A DNA stretch of 42,309 bases from contig JAUSMA010000055.1 in assembly GCA_030645475.1 (NCBI GenBank), forward strand, positions 1 through 42,309, read 5' to 3'. This DNA is from Nitrospirota bacterium (GTDB lineage Bacteria; Nitrospirota; Nitrospiria; Nitrospirales; Nitrospiraceae). The first letter of the stretch is position 1. Each line of letters opens with the position of its first letter. A program made the position numbers and the translations under genes. Positions 26,787 through 34,971 of this stretch are shown here, piece by piece. The notes under the pieces are model-generated. The model was not told where the DNA came from, searched no databases, and saw only the letters and a program-made list of their open reading frames with translations.

Positions 26787-28022
26787 TCAGCCTCCAGCCT
26801 GCAGAGTCTCTACGGCGGATGTCTGCACATGCTCCGGCCGAAATCCGAGTCCGATCATCCGGGCGGGAATCCGGCGGAGGGATGGAAACCGTGCCAGCAG
26901 CCGGACCGCGAAGGGCGGCATACGTTTGCCCGATCCGCTGAGGACCGGCCTGATGACGCGATTCTGAATCGCGAGCTGCACTCGCTGAGTCATGTTGGTC
27001 GGCCACTCACGCCGCTGCTGAACCAGCTGAAGATCCTGAGTGGTTAATTGTCCCGCACGGAGGGGTGCAGCCAGCAGATTCGCCGTCGCAACCGCATCCT
27101 GAATGGCGAGATTGATGCCAACCCCACCGACCGGAGACATGGCATGAGCCGCATCGCCAATGCAGAGAAGGCCTGGGCGATACCACTGGCGCAGTCGGTC
27201 AACTTGAACCGTCAAGAGCTTGATCGGCTCCCAATCGTGGAGTTCGCCGACACCGTCGGCCATGAACGGCGCGAGCTGTGCAACCGCATCACGAAATGCC
27301 GGTAGCCCTTTCGCCCGGATCTGCTCCAACGACCCTTTGGCAATCACGAAGCCACATTGCCAATAGTCGCCGCGATTCAGCATAATAAAAATTCGACCAG
27401 CCTCGAACCGGCCAACCGGGTCTACCGGATCGCTTGGCCGCCTGGACAGACGGAACCACAGGACGTCCATGGGTGCGCCGAATTCTTCCACCGACAAGCC
27501 CGCGTGGGATCGCACGGTCGAGTGCCGCCCGTCCGCTCCCACCACCAGACTCGCCCGCACCTCAAGCGGACCATCCGGCAGGTTCGCCCGAATCCCCACC
27601 ACAGAGCCAGCCTCTTCGATCAGGCCCGTGACGTCGGCCTGCATCAGCAATTGAAAGCATGGATATCGAGCGCCCTCCTTCGCGAGAAAATCCAGAAAGT
27701 CCCACTGCGGGGTGAACGCCACGAATCGGCACTGTGTCGGGAGAGTCGAAAAGTCCGCAACGGTCAGCGCCAGGTCGCCGAACTGTCCATTAATCCGCGA
27801 AACTTTCTGATGGGGCAAGACGAGGAATCGATCCAACAGGCCCAATTCATACAGCACCTCAAGCGTCGAGGGATGAATCGTGTCGCCCCTGAAATCGCGA
27901 AGAAAGTCGGCATGTTTCTCTAAGACCGCCACCTCGACGCCTGCACGGGCCAAGAGCAGACCCAGCATCATTCCCGCCGGGCCGCCACCTGCAATGCAGC
28001 AACGCACCGACAGGGTCTTCAT
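26787..28022 (-). CDS. FAD-dependent monooxygenase (PHBH/UbiH-like)
   Basis: A 411-aa aromatic-ring-hydroxylase-type flavoprotein. Motifs are the N-terminal AGGGPAGMMLGLLLARAGVE, FRGDTIHPSTLEVLYELGLL (substrate/FAD region), VVGADGRHSTVR (DG motif) and GDAAHAMSPVGGVGINLAIQ. All class A flavin monooxygenase marks are intact. ATG 28022 was chosen because AAGGAG precedes it by eight bases and the FAD motif begins just after. The frame continues 20 codons upstream without support. It follows tag by 35 nt in the same direction and probably shares its transcript. Substrate unknown. Confidence 0.9.
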   Translation of the reverse strand: MKTLSVRCCIAGGGPAGMMLGLLLARAGVEVAVLEKHADFLRDFRGDTIHPSTLEVLYELGLLDRFLVLPHQKVSRINGQFGDLALTVADFSTLPTQCRFVAFTPQWDFLDFLAKEGARYPCFQLLMQADVTGLIEEAGSVVGIRANLPDGPLEVRASLVVGADGRHSTVRSHAGLSVEEFGAPMDVLWFRLSRRPSDPVDPVGRFEAGRIFIMLNRGDYWQCGFVIAKGSLEQIRAKGLPAFRDAVAQLAPFMADGVGELHDWEPIKLLTVQVDRLRQWYRPGLLCIGDAAHAMSPVGGVGINLAIQDAVATANLLAAPLRAGQLTTQDLQLVQQRREWPTNMTQRVQLAIQNRVIRPVLSGSGKRMPPFAVRLLARFPSLRRIPARMIGLGFRPEHVQTSAVETLQAGG

Positions 28023-28057
28023 AGCCAGGACTCCTTCTTTACTGCAGACGAAGACCG

Positions 28058-28648
28058 CTAGCGACGAGAACGGATGAAGCAATCGGCCGTGTGGTCATCC
28101 ACAAGACCCGCCGCTTGCAGGTAGGCATAGATGATCGTGCTGCCGACGAAGCGAAAGCCTCGCGTCTTGAGATCTTTCGACAATGTGTCGCTCACCACAT
28201 TTGTCGCCGGAACGTCTGACATTCGCTTCCAACGATTGACGATCGGCTCCCCGCCGACAAACGACCAGACGTAGGCATCAAACGAACCGAACTCCTTCTG
28301 CACTTCCAGAAAGGCTTGCGCATTGGTCACAGCCGAGTCGACTTTGAGCCGGTTGCGAATGATGCCGGGATTCGTCAACAACTCGGCCTGCTTTGTCGCC
28401 GTGAATCGCGCCACCTTTTTCGGATCGAACGCTGCAAAGGCTCGACGATAGCCCTCTCGCCGTAGCAAGATCGTTTCCCACGTGAGGCCCGCCTGAGCTC
28501 CCTCTAGCAGCAACATCTCGAAATGCTTCCGGTCATCGTGAATCGGCACCCCCCACTCACGGTCATGATAGGTGATGAAATGGGGCTTGATCCCGACCCA
28601 GCCGCAGCGGGTCTTCTCATCCAAAATTGCAGGAGCTAGCTTGGTCAT
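28058..28648 (-). CDS. tag: DNA-3-methyladenine glycosylase I
   Basis: A 196-aa base-excision enzyme that removes 3-methyladenine from alkylated DNA. Tag family landmarks are RCGWVGIKPHFITYHDREWG near the N-terminus, FEMLLLEGAQAGLTWETILL, and the end DDHTADCFIRSRR. The N-terminal Cys and His with the C-terminal His and Cys form the zinc snap known in Tag. ATG 28648 is chosen on family length; the frame also has a TTG nine codons upstream beside a GGAGG. It lies 34 nt after the C39-like gene and 35 nt before the monooxygenase, forming a three-gene run on the minus strand. Confidence 0.93.
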   Translation of the reverse strand: MTKLAPAILDEKTRCGWVGIKPHFITYHDREWGVPIHDDRKHFEMLLLEGAQAGLTWETILLRREGYRRAFAAFDPKKVARFTATKQAELLTNPGIIRNRLKVDSAVTNAQAFLEVQKEFGSFDAYVWSFVGGEPIVNRWKRMSDVPATNVVSDTLSKDLKTRGFRFVGSTIIYAYLQAAGLVDDHTADCFIRSRR

Positions 28649-28682
28649 CGGCGTGGATTCGGCTTCAACCTCCAACCGCCTT

Positions 28683-29096
28683 CTATGTCGAGATGATAGT
28701 CATAGACCATTTCGGCTTCATGCGACCGAAATCGGTCCGCGCGTGGTGCCGAAGTGCACGATTCGAATCGAGTACGACCGGCCCGCCAGGCCCACGCCAA
28801 AACACCACCCAATGCCAGAACGCACGGCCCCGGTCTTCGTGCCATTTAATGGCCAGCAACGCCAGATCCGGCAAGGCCTCCCATGAGGTAAAGCGCGCCT
28901 CTGTTCGAGCCAATCGGAAACCATATTCCTTGAGCAGCCGACGGACATGGTCCGTCTCGGACCATAATGCCGGATCGTCGGCAACGATGCCGAGCCGATT
29001 CGCCATCCGCTTCGCCTGATCGTAATTGATGCCCGCCAGCGCTGCCACGCTCGCAATGCCGCAACCGGTTCGTTCGAGCTGGACAACTGGTTTCAT
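28683..29096 (-). CDS. C39-like cysteine peptidase-fold protein
   Basis: A 137-aa single-domain protein. TGCGIASVAALAG near the N-terminus holds a probable nucleophilic Cys on a helix. HWVVFWRG holds the His, and VVLDSN the Asp, in the order Cys-His-Asp of papain-like C39 peptidases. There is no signal peptide or transporter domain, unlike bacteriocin-processing C39 enzymes. ATG 29096 was chosen because AAGG lies five bases upstream; the frame opens six codons earlier. It is the first gene of a possible operon with tag and a flavin monooxygenase. Substrate unknown; a peptide-binding, non-catalytic role is also possible. Confidence 0.75.
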   Translation of the reverse strand: MKPVVQLERTGCGIASVAALAGINYDQAKRMANRLGIVADDPALWSETDHVRRLLKEYGFRLARTEARFTSWEALPDLALLAIKWHEDRGRAFWHWVVFWRGPGGPVVLDSNRALRHHARTDFGRMKPKWSMTIIST

Positions 29097-29304
29097 ACAC
29101 ACCTTAACATGCACTACGTTCCACGGTGACTGCCACCCGGTTCAGAAACCAACTCCCGCCTGTATCCTTCGCCACAACAACCCGCGCATTCTTCCTCGAT
29201 CCCGACACCCTGTCAAGACGATGCCATTGCCGATTTCTGGTATCAGGCCTGCCTTCGCCTGTGGTACGTTCGAAGCATACGCGCCAACCGATGAGTCGAA
29301 GACC

Positions 29305-30087
29305 ATGCCGATAAACACATTACGCATCGCGCTGCTCCATCTCGCGCCGATCCCGGGCGACCTCGCACGGAACCGGCGGCTCGTCGAAACGGCGGTGACC
29401 GCGGCCGCACGACTCGGCGCAACCTGGATCATCACACCCGAACTCATTGTCACGGGCTATACCTTCGCCGACAGCATCGGAACGGAATGGATTCTGCCGC
29501 AGCCCGACTCGTGGATGACGCACATGTCCCGGCTCGCGGCCCAACTGCGCGTGACCCTGTTCCTCTCCTGCCCCGAACAGGACCGGAAGTCCGGCAAACT
29601 CTACAACAGCCTCTTCGTCATTGCCGCGGATGGGACCATCCTCGGCGCACATCGAAAAATTCATACCTTGCGGGTGGGATCTGAAGCTTGGTCGACACCC
29701 GGCACAGAAGCTATCGCCCTTCCCGTCGCTCCGTTCAACAGAATCGGCATGATGATCTGCGCGGATGCATACACTTCGGTGATCGCTCGAACCCTACAGG
29801 CTCAAGGAGCCCAGTTGCTGATTTCGTCAGCCGCCTGGGCCCCGGGCCATCATGGCCCGAACGGCGAATGGGAACGATGTACCGGCGACACAGGGCTCCC
29901 GCTCATCGTCTGCAACAGGACCGGACCAGACAAGACCCTCGATTTCCGCCAAGCCGAGACGGTCGTGACGAAGGACGGCCGACGACTCCTGTCGTTATCG
30001 TCGGCACGATCGGCCATATTCACAATCGAGTGGGATCTAGAGACGCAGACGCTGGCGACGCAGGACTACCACACGCACTTCCTCTAG
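29305..30087 (+). CDS. Carbon-nitrogen hydrolase (nitrilase superfamily)
   Basis: A 260-aa cytosolic amidohydrolase. The catalytic triad is visible as Glu46 (ITPELIVTGY), Lys118 (GAHRKIHTL) and Cys152 (GMMICADAY), with the expected spacing. The family cleaves C-N bonds in amides, N-carbamoyl compounds or nitriles; the substrate cannot be assigned. ATG 29305 begins the typical first strand INTLRIALLHLAP. The frame is open for 93 codons upstream but overlaps the divergent C39-like gene, so those codons are not believed; an ATG 28 codons upstream is a weaker alternative. The stop lies seven bases from the convergent GNAT gene. Confidence 0.88.
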   Translation: MPINTLRIALLHLAPIPGDLARNRRLVETAVTAAARLGATWIITPELIVTGYTFADSIGTEWILPQPDSWMTHMSRLAAQLRVTLFLSCPEQDRKSGKLYNSLFVIAADGTILGAHRKIHTLRVGSEAWSTPGTEAIALPVAPFNRIGMMICADAYTSVIARTLQAQGAQLLISSAAWAPGHHGPNGEWERCTGDTGLPLIVCNRTGPDKTLDFRQAETVVTKDGRRLLSLSSARSAIFTIEWDLETQTLATQDYHTHFL

Positions 30088-30094
30088 CCGCCGG

Positions 30095-30571
30095 CTAGAG
30101 ATCGATCTTCAGTTTTCGGCCGCCAGAAATACTGAACCCCTGCTGCTGATAGAACGCCAGAGTCCTGTCGAATTGAGGAAGCGGTGGCGTGGTCACTTCG
30201 ATTCTGCTCCATCCTCTTGCCTGCCCCACACCCTGAGCCTCCGAGATCAAGGTCGCACCGACTCCGCTCGACCGATAGGCGGGACGGACAAATAGTTCAG
30301 GGATCGTTCCAAAAGAACCTTCCGCATAGAGGGCATAACATTCGTAGAGCGCCAAAAAGCCGAGCGGCTCCGGCTGCGCCGCGTCGCGGGCCACCAACAC
30401 GATGTACGTGCCATCTTCGATCCAGGATCGAGCCCGCGCTTCCGTCACCTCCCGATCAACACTAAACGCCTTGGTGCCAATCGAGGCCATGATCTCATGA
30501 AGCAACTCCCCGACCATCTGTGCAATGACCGGTGCATCATTCGGTTGGGCGTGATCGATACGAAGTTGCAT
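30095..30571 (-). CDS. GNAT-family N-acetyltransferase
   Basis: A 158-aa acetyltransferase. The fold is read from the strand IVLVARDA...LGFLALYECYALY, then IPELFVRPAYRSSGVGATLI, whose RSSGVG is the acetyl-CoA pyrophosphate loop (R/Q-x-x-G-x-G/A), and a final FYQQQGFSISGGRK. Length is normal for a single GNAT domain. The acceptor cannot be predicted. No ribosome site is seen before the ATG. Repeat copy 3 lies upstream, 85 nt before the start. Confidence 0.88.
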   Translation of the reverse strand: MQLRIDHAQPNDAPVIAQMVGELLHEIMASIGTKAFSVDREVTEARARSWIEDGTYIVLVARDAAQPEPLGFLALYECYALYAEGSFGTIPELFVRPAYRSSGVGATLISEAQGVGQARGWSRIEVTTPPLPQFDRTLAFYQQQGFSISGGRKLKIDL

Positions 30572-30655
30572 CAGTTAATAGACCAAGGAAGAACAATGTT
30601 GCACGCGAAGACTTCGAGCGGCCGCACCTATAGCACAGCAGAAAACCATTCCAGA

Positions 30656-30778
30656 AGAATGCTCAAACAGTTCGTCCGGCAAGGCCGCAGGCGAGTCGAA
30701 ACCGGAGGCGTACCCTTGGGGGTACGTTGAGGATTTCGATGAGCCGAGAACGACGCTGGCGGACTGTTTCAGCATTCT
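30656..30778. repeat. Dispersed palindromic element, copy 3 (short form)
   Basis: A 123-bp copy. The inverted ends are the longest seen: AGAATGCTCAAACAGTTCG at the left against AGAATGCTGAAACAGTCCG (reverse complement of the right). Apart from one C-C mismatch, the differences would be G-U pairs in RNA. The apex is GTACCC-TTGG-GGGTAC. The right end stops one base before the stop codon of the hydrolase gene at 30780. Confidence 0.93.
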
Positions 30779-30779
30779 G

Positions 30780-31310
30780 CTAGACGATAAATTGCTGTAG
30801 TAGCGCATACCCCTCATCCCATTCACCGTGCCCGCTGTCGGCATTGATGTGTCCCGCCTGGCCGATATCGACGAAACGGCTCCCCCAGGCATTCGCACAA
30901 TGTTCGGCATGGACCACCGAGCCGAACGGGTCATTGGTACTGGCGACCACGAGACTGCGAAATGCAAATGGGCCCATCGGCACCGGCGCAAACCCATGCG
31001 CCGTAGCGGGGAAACATTCGCTCTGCGGATCGGGCACCGCCACGAGAAACGCGCCCTTCAAGGCCAATGCCGAACGATGGGCCCAATGCGCCACCAGAAG
31101 ACAGGCGAGGCTATGGGCCACGAGCAGGGGCGGAGAGAGACAGGCCGCCACGGCCACATCCAACGCACGGACCCAATCGTCACAGGCCGGCTGGTCCCAG
31201 TCGCCTAGTTCCACGCGCTGCCAATCGGGATGACGCAACTCCCACAGCGATTGCCAATGGTGCGGCATCGAATTACCAAAACCGGGAAGGATGAGCACGG
31301 GCGATGTCAT
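30780..31310 (-). CDS. RBBP9/YdeN-type serine hydrolase (alpha/beta fold)
   Basis: A 176-aa small alpha/beta hydrolase. It begins VLILPGFGNSMPHHWQSLWE, the family hallmark. The nucleophile Ser67 is in LLVAHSLAC, the acid Asp127 in STNDPFG and the base His154 in GHINADSG. The length fits the RBBP9 family. The start is uncertain: ATG 31310 gives the typical N-terminus, and a GTG eight codons upstream is possible; neither has a ribosome site. The stop codon sits one base from the end of repeat copy 3. Substrate is unknown, probably a small ester or amide. Confidence 0.87.
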   Translation of the reverse strand: MTSPVLILPGFGNSMPHHWQSLWELRHPDWQRVELGDWDQPACDDWVRALDVAVAACLSPPLLVAHSLACLLVAHWAHRSALALKGAFLVAVPDPQSECFPATAHGFAPVPMGPFAFRSLVVASTNDPFGSVVHAEHCANAWGSRFVDIGQAGHINADSGHGEWDEGYALLQQFIV

Positions 31311-31349
31311 GGCATCACAGTCATGATGGGACACAATAGAGCAGGATCG

Positions 31350-32021
31350 TTAGCGCACCCAGGGTGGAGGAACCGCCGAATTGGGAGTCAGCCGCTCGAT
31401 TGGGGCCATCTGCCGCTTGGACGGTTCCGGTCCCAACGGGAGTCCTTCCGGCGACGCATCGCGCTTGAGCCGAACGATGACACCGCCCATCACATCCCAC
31501 CGGCGAAAGTTCCGACGCGGCGCGCTGGGATGATTGTTGTGGCAATCCACACAGGACTGGACGAACGCGAGATCCGCCGAGATGGCTTTGAATTGGTCGC
31601 CGTCCACGAACGTGAGCACACCCACATCGCGATTTTTCTCCAACTGCACCAGCGCATCGCTTTCGGCGAGGGTTTTGGGGCGATTCTCAGGATTGAGAGG
31701 CGTGAGGCCGATCAACCCCATCTCGAAACCGGTCACTTGATCGGCCGCAGCTTTCACGAATTGAGCCGGAAGCGGGATGTAATGCGCATCTTTTTGCCAA
31801 TCTTCCTTCGGCGCCACCCCACTGTCCCGGAGATGCTCAACCACTTCCAGGACATAGGCCGTACGAAATGCCTTGACGATTTCCAGGATGTAGCGGGCCG
31901 TCTGATCGAACGTGGGCTCTGCCGCCTTGGCCGTCCAGGCGAAAAATGAAAGCAGGACGGAGAACATGAGGATGAGGACCAGGCGACCGTAGTGCACGCG
32001 AACTCCCTTCATCAGCGTCAT
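31350..32021 (-). CDS. Exported DUF3365 (Tll0287-like) heme protein, paralogue
   Basis: A 223-aa periplasmic protein and a paralogue of the one at 3549-4139. It has a signal peptide (about residues 1-34, ending AKA-AE). The family helix is TFDQTARYILEIVKAFRTAY, then HYIPLPAQFVKAAADQV. The single c-type heme site is CVDCH at 157-161, followed by DVMGGVIVRL. A Pro-rich tail (about 190-223) is not shared with the other copy. Several Met codons could start it; the first is used, and the fourth residue is an alternative. No kinase is adjacent to this copy, unlike the first. It may be a stand-alone sensor or electron-transfer partner (inference). Confidence 0.85.
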   Translation of the reverse strand: MTLMKGVRVHYGRLVLILMFSVLLSFFAWTAKAAEPTFDQTARYILEIVKAFRTAYVLEVVEHLRDSGVAPKEDWQKDAHYIPLPAQFVKAAADQVTGFEMGLIGLTPLNPENRPKTLAESDALVQLEKNRDVGVLTFVDGDQFKAISADLAFVQSCVDCHNNHPSAPRRNFRRWDVMGGVIVRLKRDASPEGLPLGPEPSKRQMAPIERLTPNSAVPPPWVR

Positions 32022-32189
32022 GTCATGCCAGTGCGCGGTAGCGACTCGTCAAGACGGAGGCCAGCCTAGCCGATTCTGACTTTGGCCGTCAACCGAGCAT
32101 GCTTGGGAGCGAGATCAGAATATCCCCGTTTTTTGTTCACGCGAGAGCCTCAATAGTCCACACGTGCGGCGCAACCGAAGCACTCTCCT

Positions 32190-32382
32190 GCAAGACGCTC
32201 AAAACGTTCGTCCAGGGAGGCCGCAGGCGAGCCGAAACCGGAGGCGTACCCTCTGGGGCGTACGGTGCGACGAATAAGGAGCACCACGTTTGTACGCGCC
32301 GCCGAGTGGTGAGGCGACCGGGTCCCCGTTGAGGATTTCGGTGAACCGAGAACGACGCTGGCGGACGTGTTCAGCATCCTGC
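32190..32382. repeat. Dispersed palindromic element, copy 4 (long form)
   Basis: A 193-bp copy with the 70-bp insert. Ends are GCAAGACGCTCAAAACG at the left and GCAGGATGCTGAACACG (reverse complement of the right). The insert has stems GCGTAC 32258-32263 with GTACGC 32292-32297, GGTGC 32264-32268 with GCACC 32281-32285, and GCCGCC 32298-32303 with GGCGAC 32313-32318 (one mismatch). Compared with copy 1 the first stem has changed on both sides and still pairs. The right end stops two bases before the stop codon at 32385. Confidence 0.92.
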
Positions 32383-32384
32383 CG

Positions 32385-32816
32385 TTAGCAGGGGATATTG
32401 ACGGCCGGATCGCATAACAACGGTTGGATAGTCGGAGGGGTCATATACTTGCCGGAGGGATCTTGGGATCCCATCGATCCCTTCATCGACGGGCCACCAG
32501 GCATCCCCGGGAGTCCTTGTCCGGCTGAGCCAAACCTCTTCCCAAGACTTGAACTCGCCGAGGAACCGACCCCGGAAGCCGGCAGGGCCGTGGGTCCTGC
32601 AGTCGACACTCCACCGCTCGGCGCGGCCGATGGTGGGGCAATTTGTGGCGCCTGCCCTGCTTGATTCTGAACCGCAGGCGGAGTCGGCGTTTGAGGCGGC
32701 GCCTGTGCACCACAAGGAACCACCAGCAGAGCAACGGCCAACCAGACCGACAACGAAAGAGAAGCGCTCATCTCAATTGGTTGGCGATTCACCTTCGATC
32801 CCACGGCATACTTCAT
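32385..32816 (-). CDS. Pro/Ser/Gly-rich exported protein
   Basis: A 143-aa protein of unknown function. Residues 1-39 form a plausible export signal: a basic n-region with Lys and Arg, then LSVWLAVALLVVPCGAQA. The mature chain is low-complexity Pro, Gln, Ser and Gly, probably disordered, and ends with a Cys-containing LLCDPAVNIPC. The start is uncertain among three Met codons (32849, 32816, 32771). 32816 was chosen because it gives the signal a basic n-region. No family is recognised, and the ORF may be weakly expressed. Its stop codon touches repeat copy 4. Confidence 0.5.
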   Translation of the reverse strand: MKYAVGSKVNRQPIEMSASLSLSVWLAVALLVVPCGAQAPPQTPTPPAVQNQAGQAPQIAPPSAAPSGGVSTAGPTALPASGVGSSASSSLGKRFGSAGQGLPGMPGGPSMKGSMGSQDPSGKYMTPPTIQPLLCDPAVNIPC

Positions 32817-32980
32817 AGGCTTGAGTGGTTCCTGACAAAAGATCGGCATGAAAGGATTCTAACGAGACAGAGACATCAGCGCAATGCCGCGGACGAGAGC
32901 GGGGCACGTTGAGAGATACACCGGCTCGCTCATCGGCAATCGATGAGCGAACCGGTCTCGCCTAGGAGAAGGATCTCACC

Positions 32981-34194
32981 CTAAAACTGGAGAGTGGCAT
33001 TGATCGCCACAAGGAGCTGATTGTCGTTGTGTCCGTCGTTGTACGGATTCCGCCCACCCGTAAACCAGTCGTACCGGATTTCAGGACGAATGGTGATATT
33101 CGAATGAGCGTAGTAGTTCACCCCGCCGGTGAGGGAATAGAAACTGCCGGCGAACGGGGCGAGATTGGGGTTTCCCCGGTCTGGGGAGCCCCCGACTCTC
33201 GTCCCGGCTTCATCCCGGAACCACTCGAACCGGAGACCGGCCTTTACTTTTTGATGGAGCCGATAATAGAGGTACTGATCGATGCCATACCAACGCGCAG
33301 TGCCTCCACCGACTTTTCCATCTTCCTGATAGGCATAATGATGGTGAAATACATATTCCAAATCGTCGGTGGGATGGACGGAAACGATGGCGCTATAACG
33401 AGTCCGCTGCTCGGTCTTCGCTGCAACAGCCGTCGGCTCTTCGCCCGTAATCATGGCCAACGAGGCCGACAAAAACTTATCACTCGTGGTGTAGCTGGCC
33501 TTCATGACATAGGCAGGCTTGTCGCTTCGACGATCGAACGAGTCCCAGCCGTTCACGAGGCCCCCCTGCAGCGTGAACTGCGGGGTCACATTCCACGTGG
33601 CCAGGCCGCCCAATGGGTGAACGGACCGGCAAATTGATACGAGTACGATTTCGAATAAAAGAAATTCGCGGGCGCCGGCACCCCTTCGTACCCGACAATC
33701 GTATAGAAATGTCCCGCCTTCACCGAAAATGTCTGATTCCCCGCCTCGGCATACATCTGCGGAAGCGCGACTCCATGCTGTTCGTGATTCCACTTGGGGG
33801 AACCGGACTGATTCCGTTCGATCCCGTTGCTCTGAGTCAGGAAGTAATCATACCCATACATCGCGTCGACCCGGCCCCCCACATCGATGCCGCTCGTGCC
33901 GCGCAACGTCTTCTCCACCACGAGATACAACTGGTTCAGTTGCGGCCTATCGCGATCCACCGCGTTGTAGGGCCCGTTGAAATGCGACGTCGGGCTCGAA
34001 CCGTTGAACGTATAACCTCCATCGACCCAGCCCCGCACCGAGATCGGCCAACTCTGAGGAAAGAGCCGCTGAATCGCCGCATCCCCTTGAGCCGATGAAG
34101 CCGGCGCAACAGCCTCCTCCGCCCAAACCTGGCCGACGCTACTGATCGCCCAGAGCAACCCACAGATTCCCAGTCCCAATCTCCACACCTTCAT
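32981..34194 (-). pseudogene. Outer-membrane beta-barrel porin (BBP2-like), one frameshift
   Basis: Two frames join into one porin of about 404 aa. The first (start ATG 34194, AAGGAGG eight bases upstream) gives a signal peptide (GLGICGLLWAISSVGQVWAE), then PISVRGWVDGGYTFN, GGRVDAMYGYDYF, FSVKAGHFYTIVGYEGVPAP, and SYQFAGPFTHW. The match continues in the second frame from GGLATWNVTPQFTLQGG through many amphipathic strands to the C-terminal aromatic end LVAINATLQF, as expected for a barrel protein. One missing base at about 33610-33614 explains the switch. BBP2-family porins are probable outer-membrane channels. Everything outside the single indel looks intact, so a sequencing error or recent mutation is likely. 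Confidence 0.82.
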
Positions 34195-34971
34195 CGACCA
34201 CGCCTCCTTAATTGTGAAACCTCTCGAACATGTACCCAGAACAGGGGCGCTCTCATCAACTCGCGTTCCTGCCCCTGAGTCGAACGTCAGGCCTGCATCA
34301 GCAAGAATAGTACCGAAGGCCGCGGGGATCGAAAATGTCTGGCATCCTGTAATTTCATTCAACTCTGCCGCGCTCTCACTCGGTCTAGCATCACTCCACT
34401 GTGACCAAAAGTAGATACCTGTGTGACCGCTCGTGGCATGAATGAAACAAGAGAGACTCTCACGCGGCAGGGGCAACCACGCAATTCCACACAGAGGCTT
34501 GGCATCAAGCTGGTAAAAGAGACGCTGTGGCAGGCACGGGCATGATAGAAAAATTGGACACGGGAGACCGTTCTGACCTCTGCAGCTTTTCAGCCTTCTC
34601 AACCTTCTATGGCTTCTCGGCTTTTTCCGGTTTATGAATTTCCGGCTTCTGAACTTCTGCTGCACCGTCTGTGCAGTAAGACAAGACATCGTCAAAAACG
34701 TTTCCTGAAAATTGAAGAGAATCCTGGCAGACTCCTCATACCGGGACGAAGGGATAATCGTTCCCGACACCGCAATCTGGCACCAGGCAGAAAAGTGTCC
34801 GGGTTTTCCAACATCCTAGAGCCCACAGCCTCGCTATGGCAGGCTTCACCACTAAGCCATATTGACCAGACTTTGTCCGGTCTCATCATGCACACTGTGA
34901 TGGTCAACCGATGGTGGTGCACCGCACCACCCGAGACGACAATGCGTCACACTCTTAACAGGGAGGTTCCC
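34195..34971. other. 777-bp gene-free region
   Basis: No credible gene. Long open frames on both strands through here lack ribosome sites and have biased, non-protein-like composition. The region contains the promoter area of the porin, a CT-rich degenerate repeat (34579-34660) and the leader of the CsbD-like gene. Confidence 0.5.
34579..34660. repeat. CT-rich degenerate short repeat
   Basis: Irregular 8-10 bp units of the type CAGCTTTT, CAGCCTTCT, CAACCTTCT, GGCTTCTC, GGCTTTTTC recur, giving a strongly CT-biased strand. On the minus strand it reads as a Lys/Glu/Ala/Pro-rich phrase broken by a stop codon, so it could be a gene relic, but a slippage-generated intergenic repeat is simpler. Confidence 0.5.

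Noticed and set aside
31230-31949. A 239-codon plus-strand open frame across the DUF3365 paralogue
   Set aside because: It is antisense to a gene with signal peptide and CxxCH, and has no ribosome site or recognisable fold.
11776-32382. Reading the palindromic elements as coding for a GRRRVETGGVP peptide
   Set aside because: The phrase recurs only because the DNA does; frames after it differ between copies and end at different stops, with no shared start or ribosome site.
34609-34971. Extension of the CsbD-like gene 121 codons upstream
   Set aside because: The extra part has no ribosome site and a non-protein-like composition; the GTG at 34972 has GGGAGG and begins a signal peptide.
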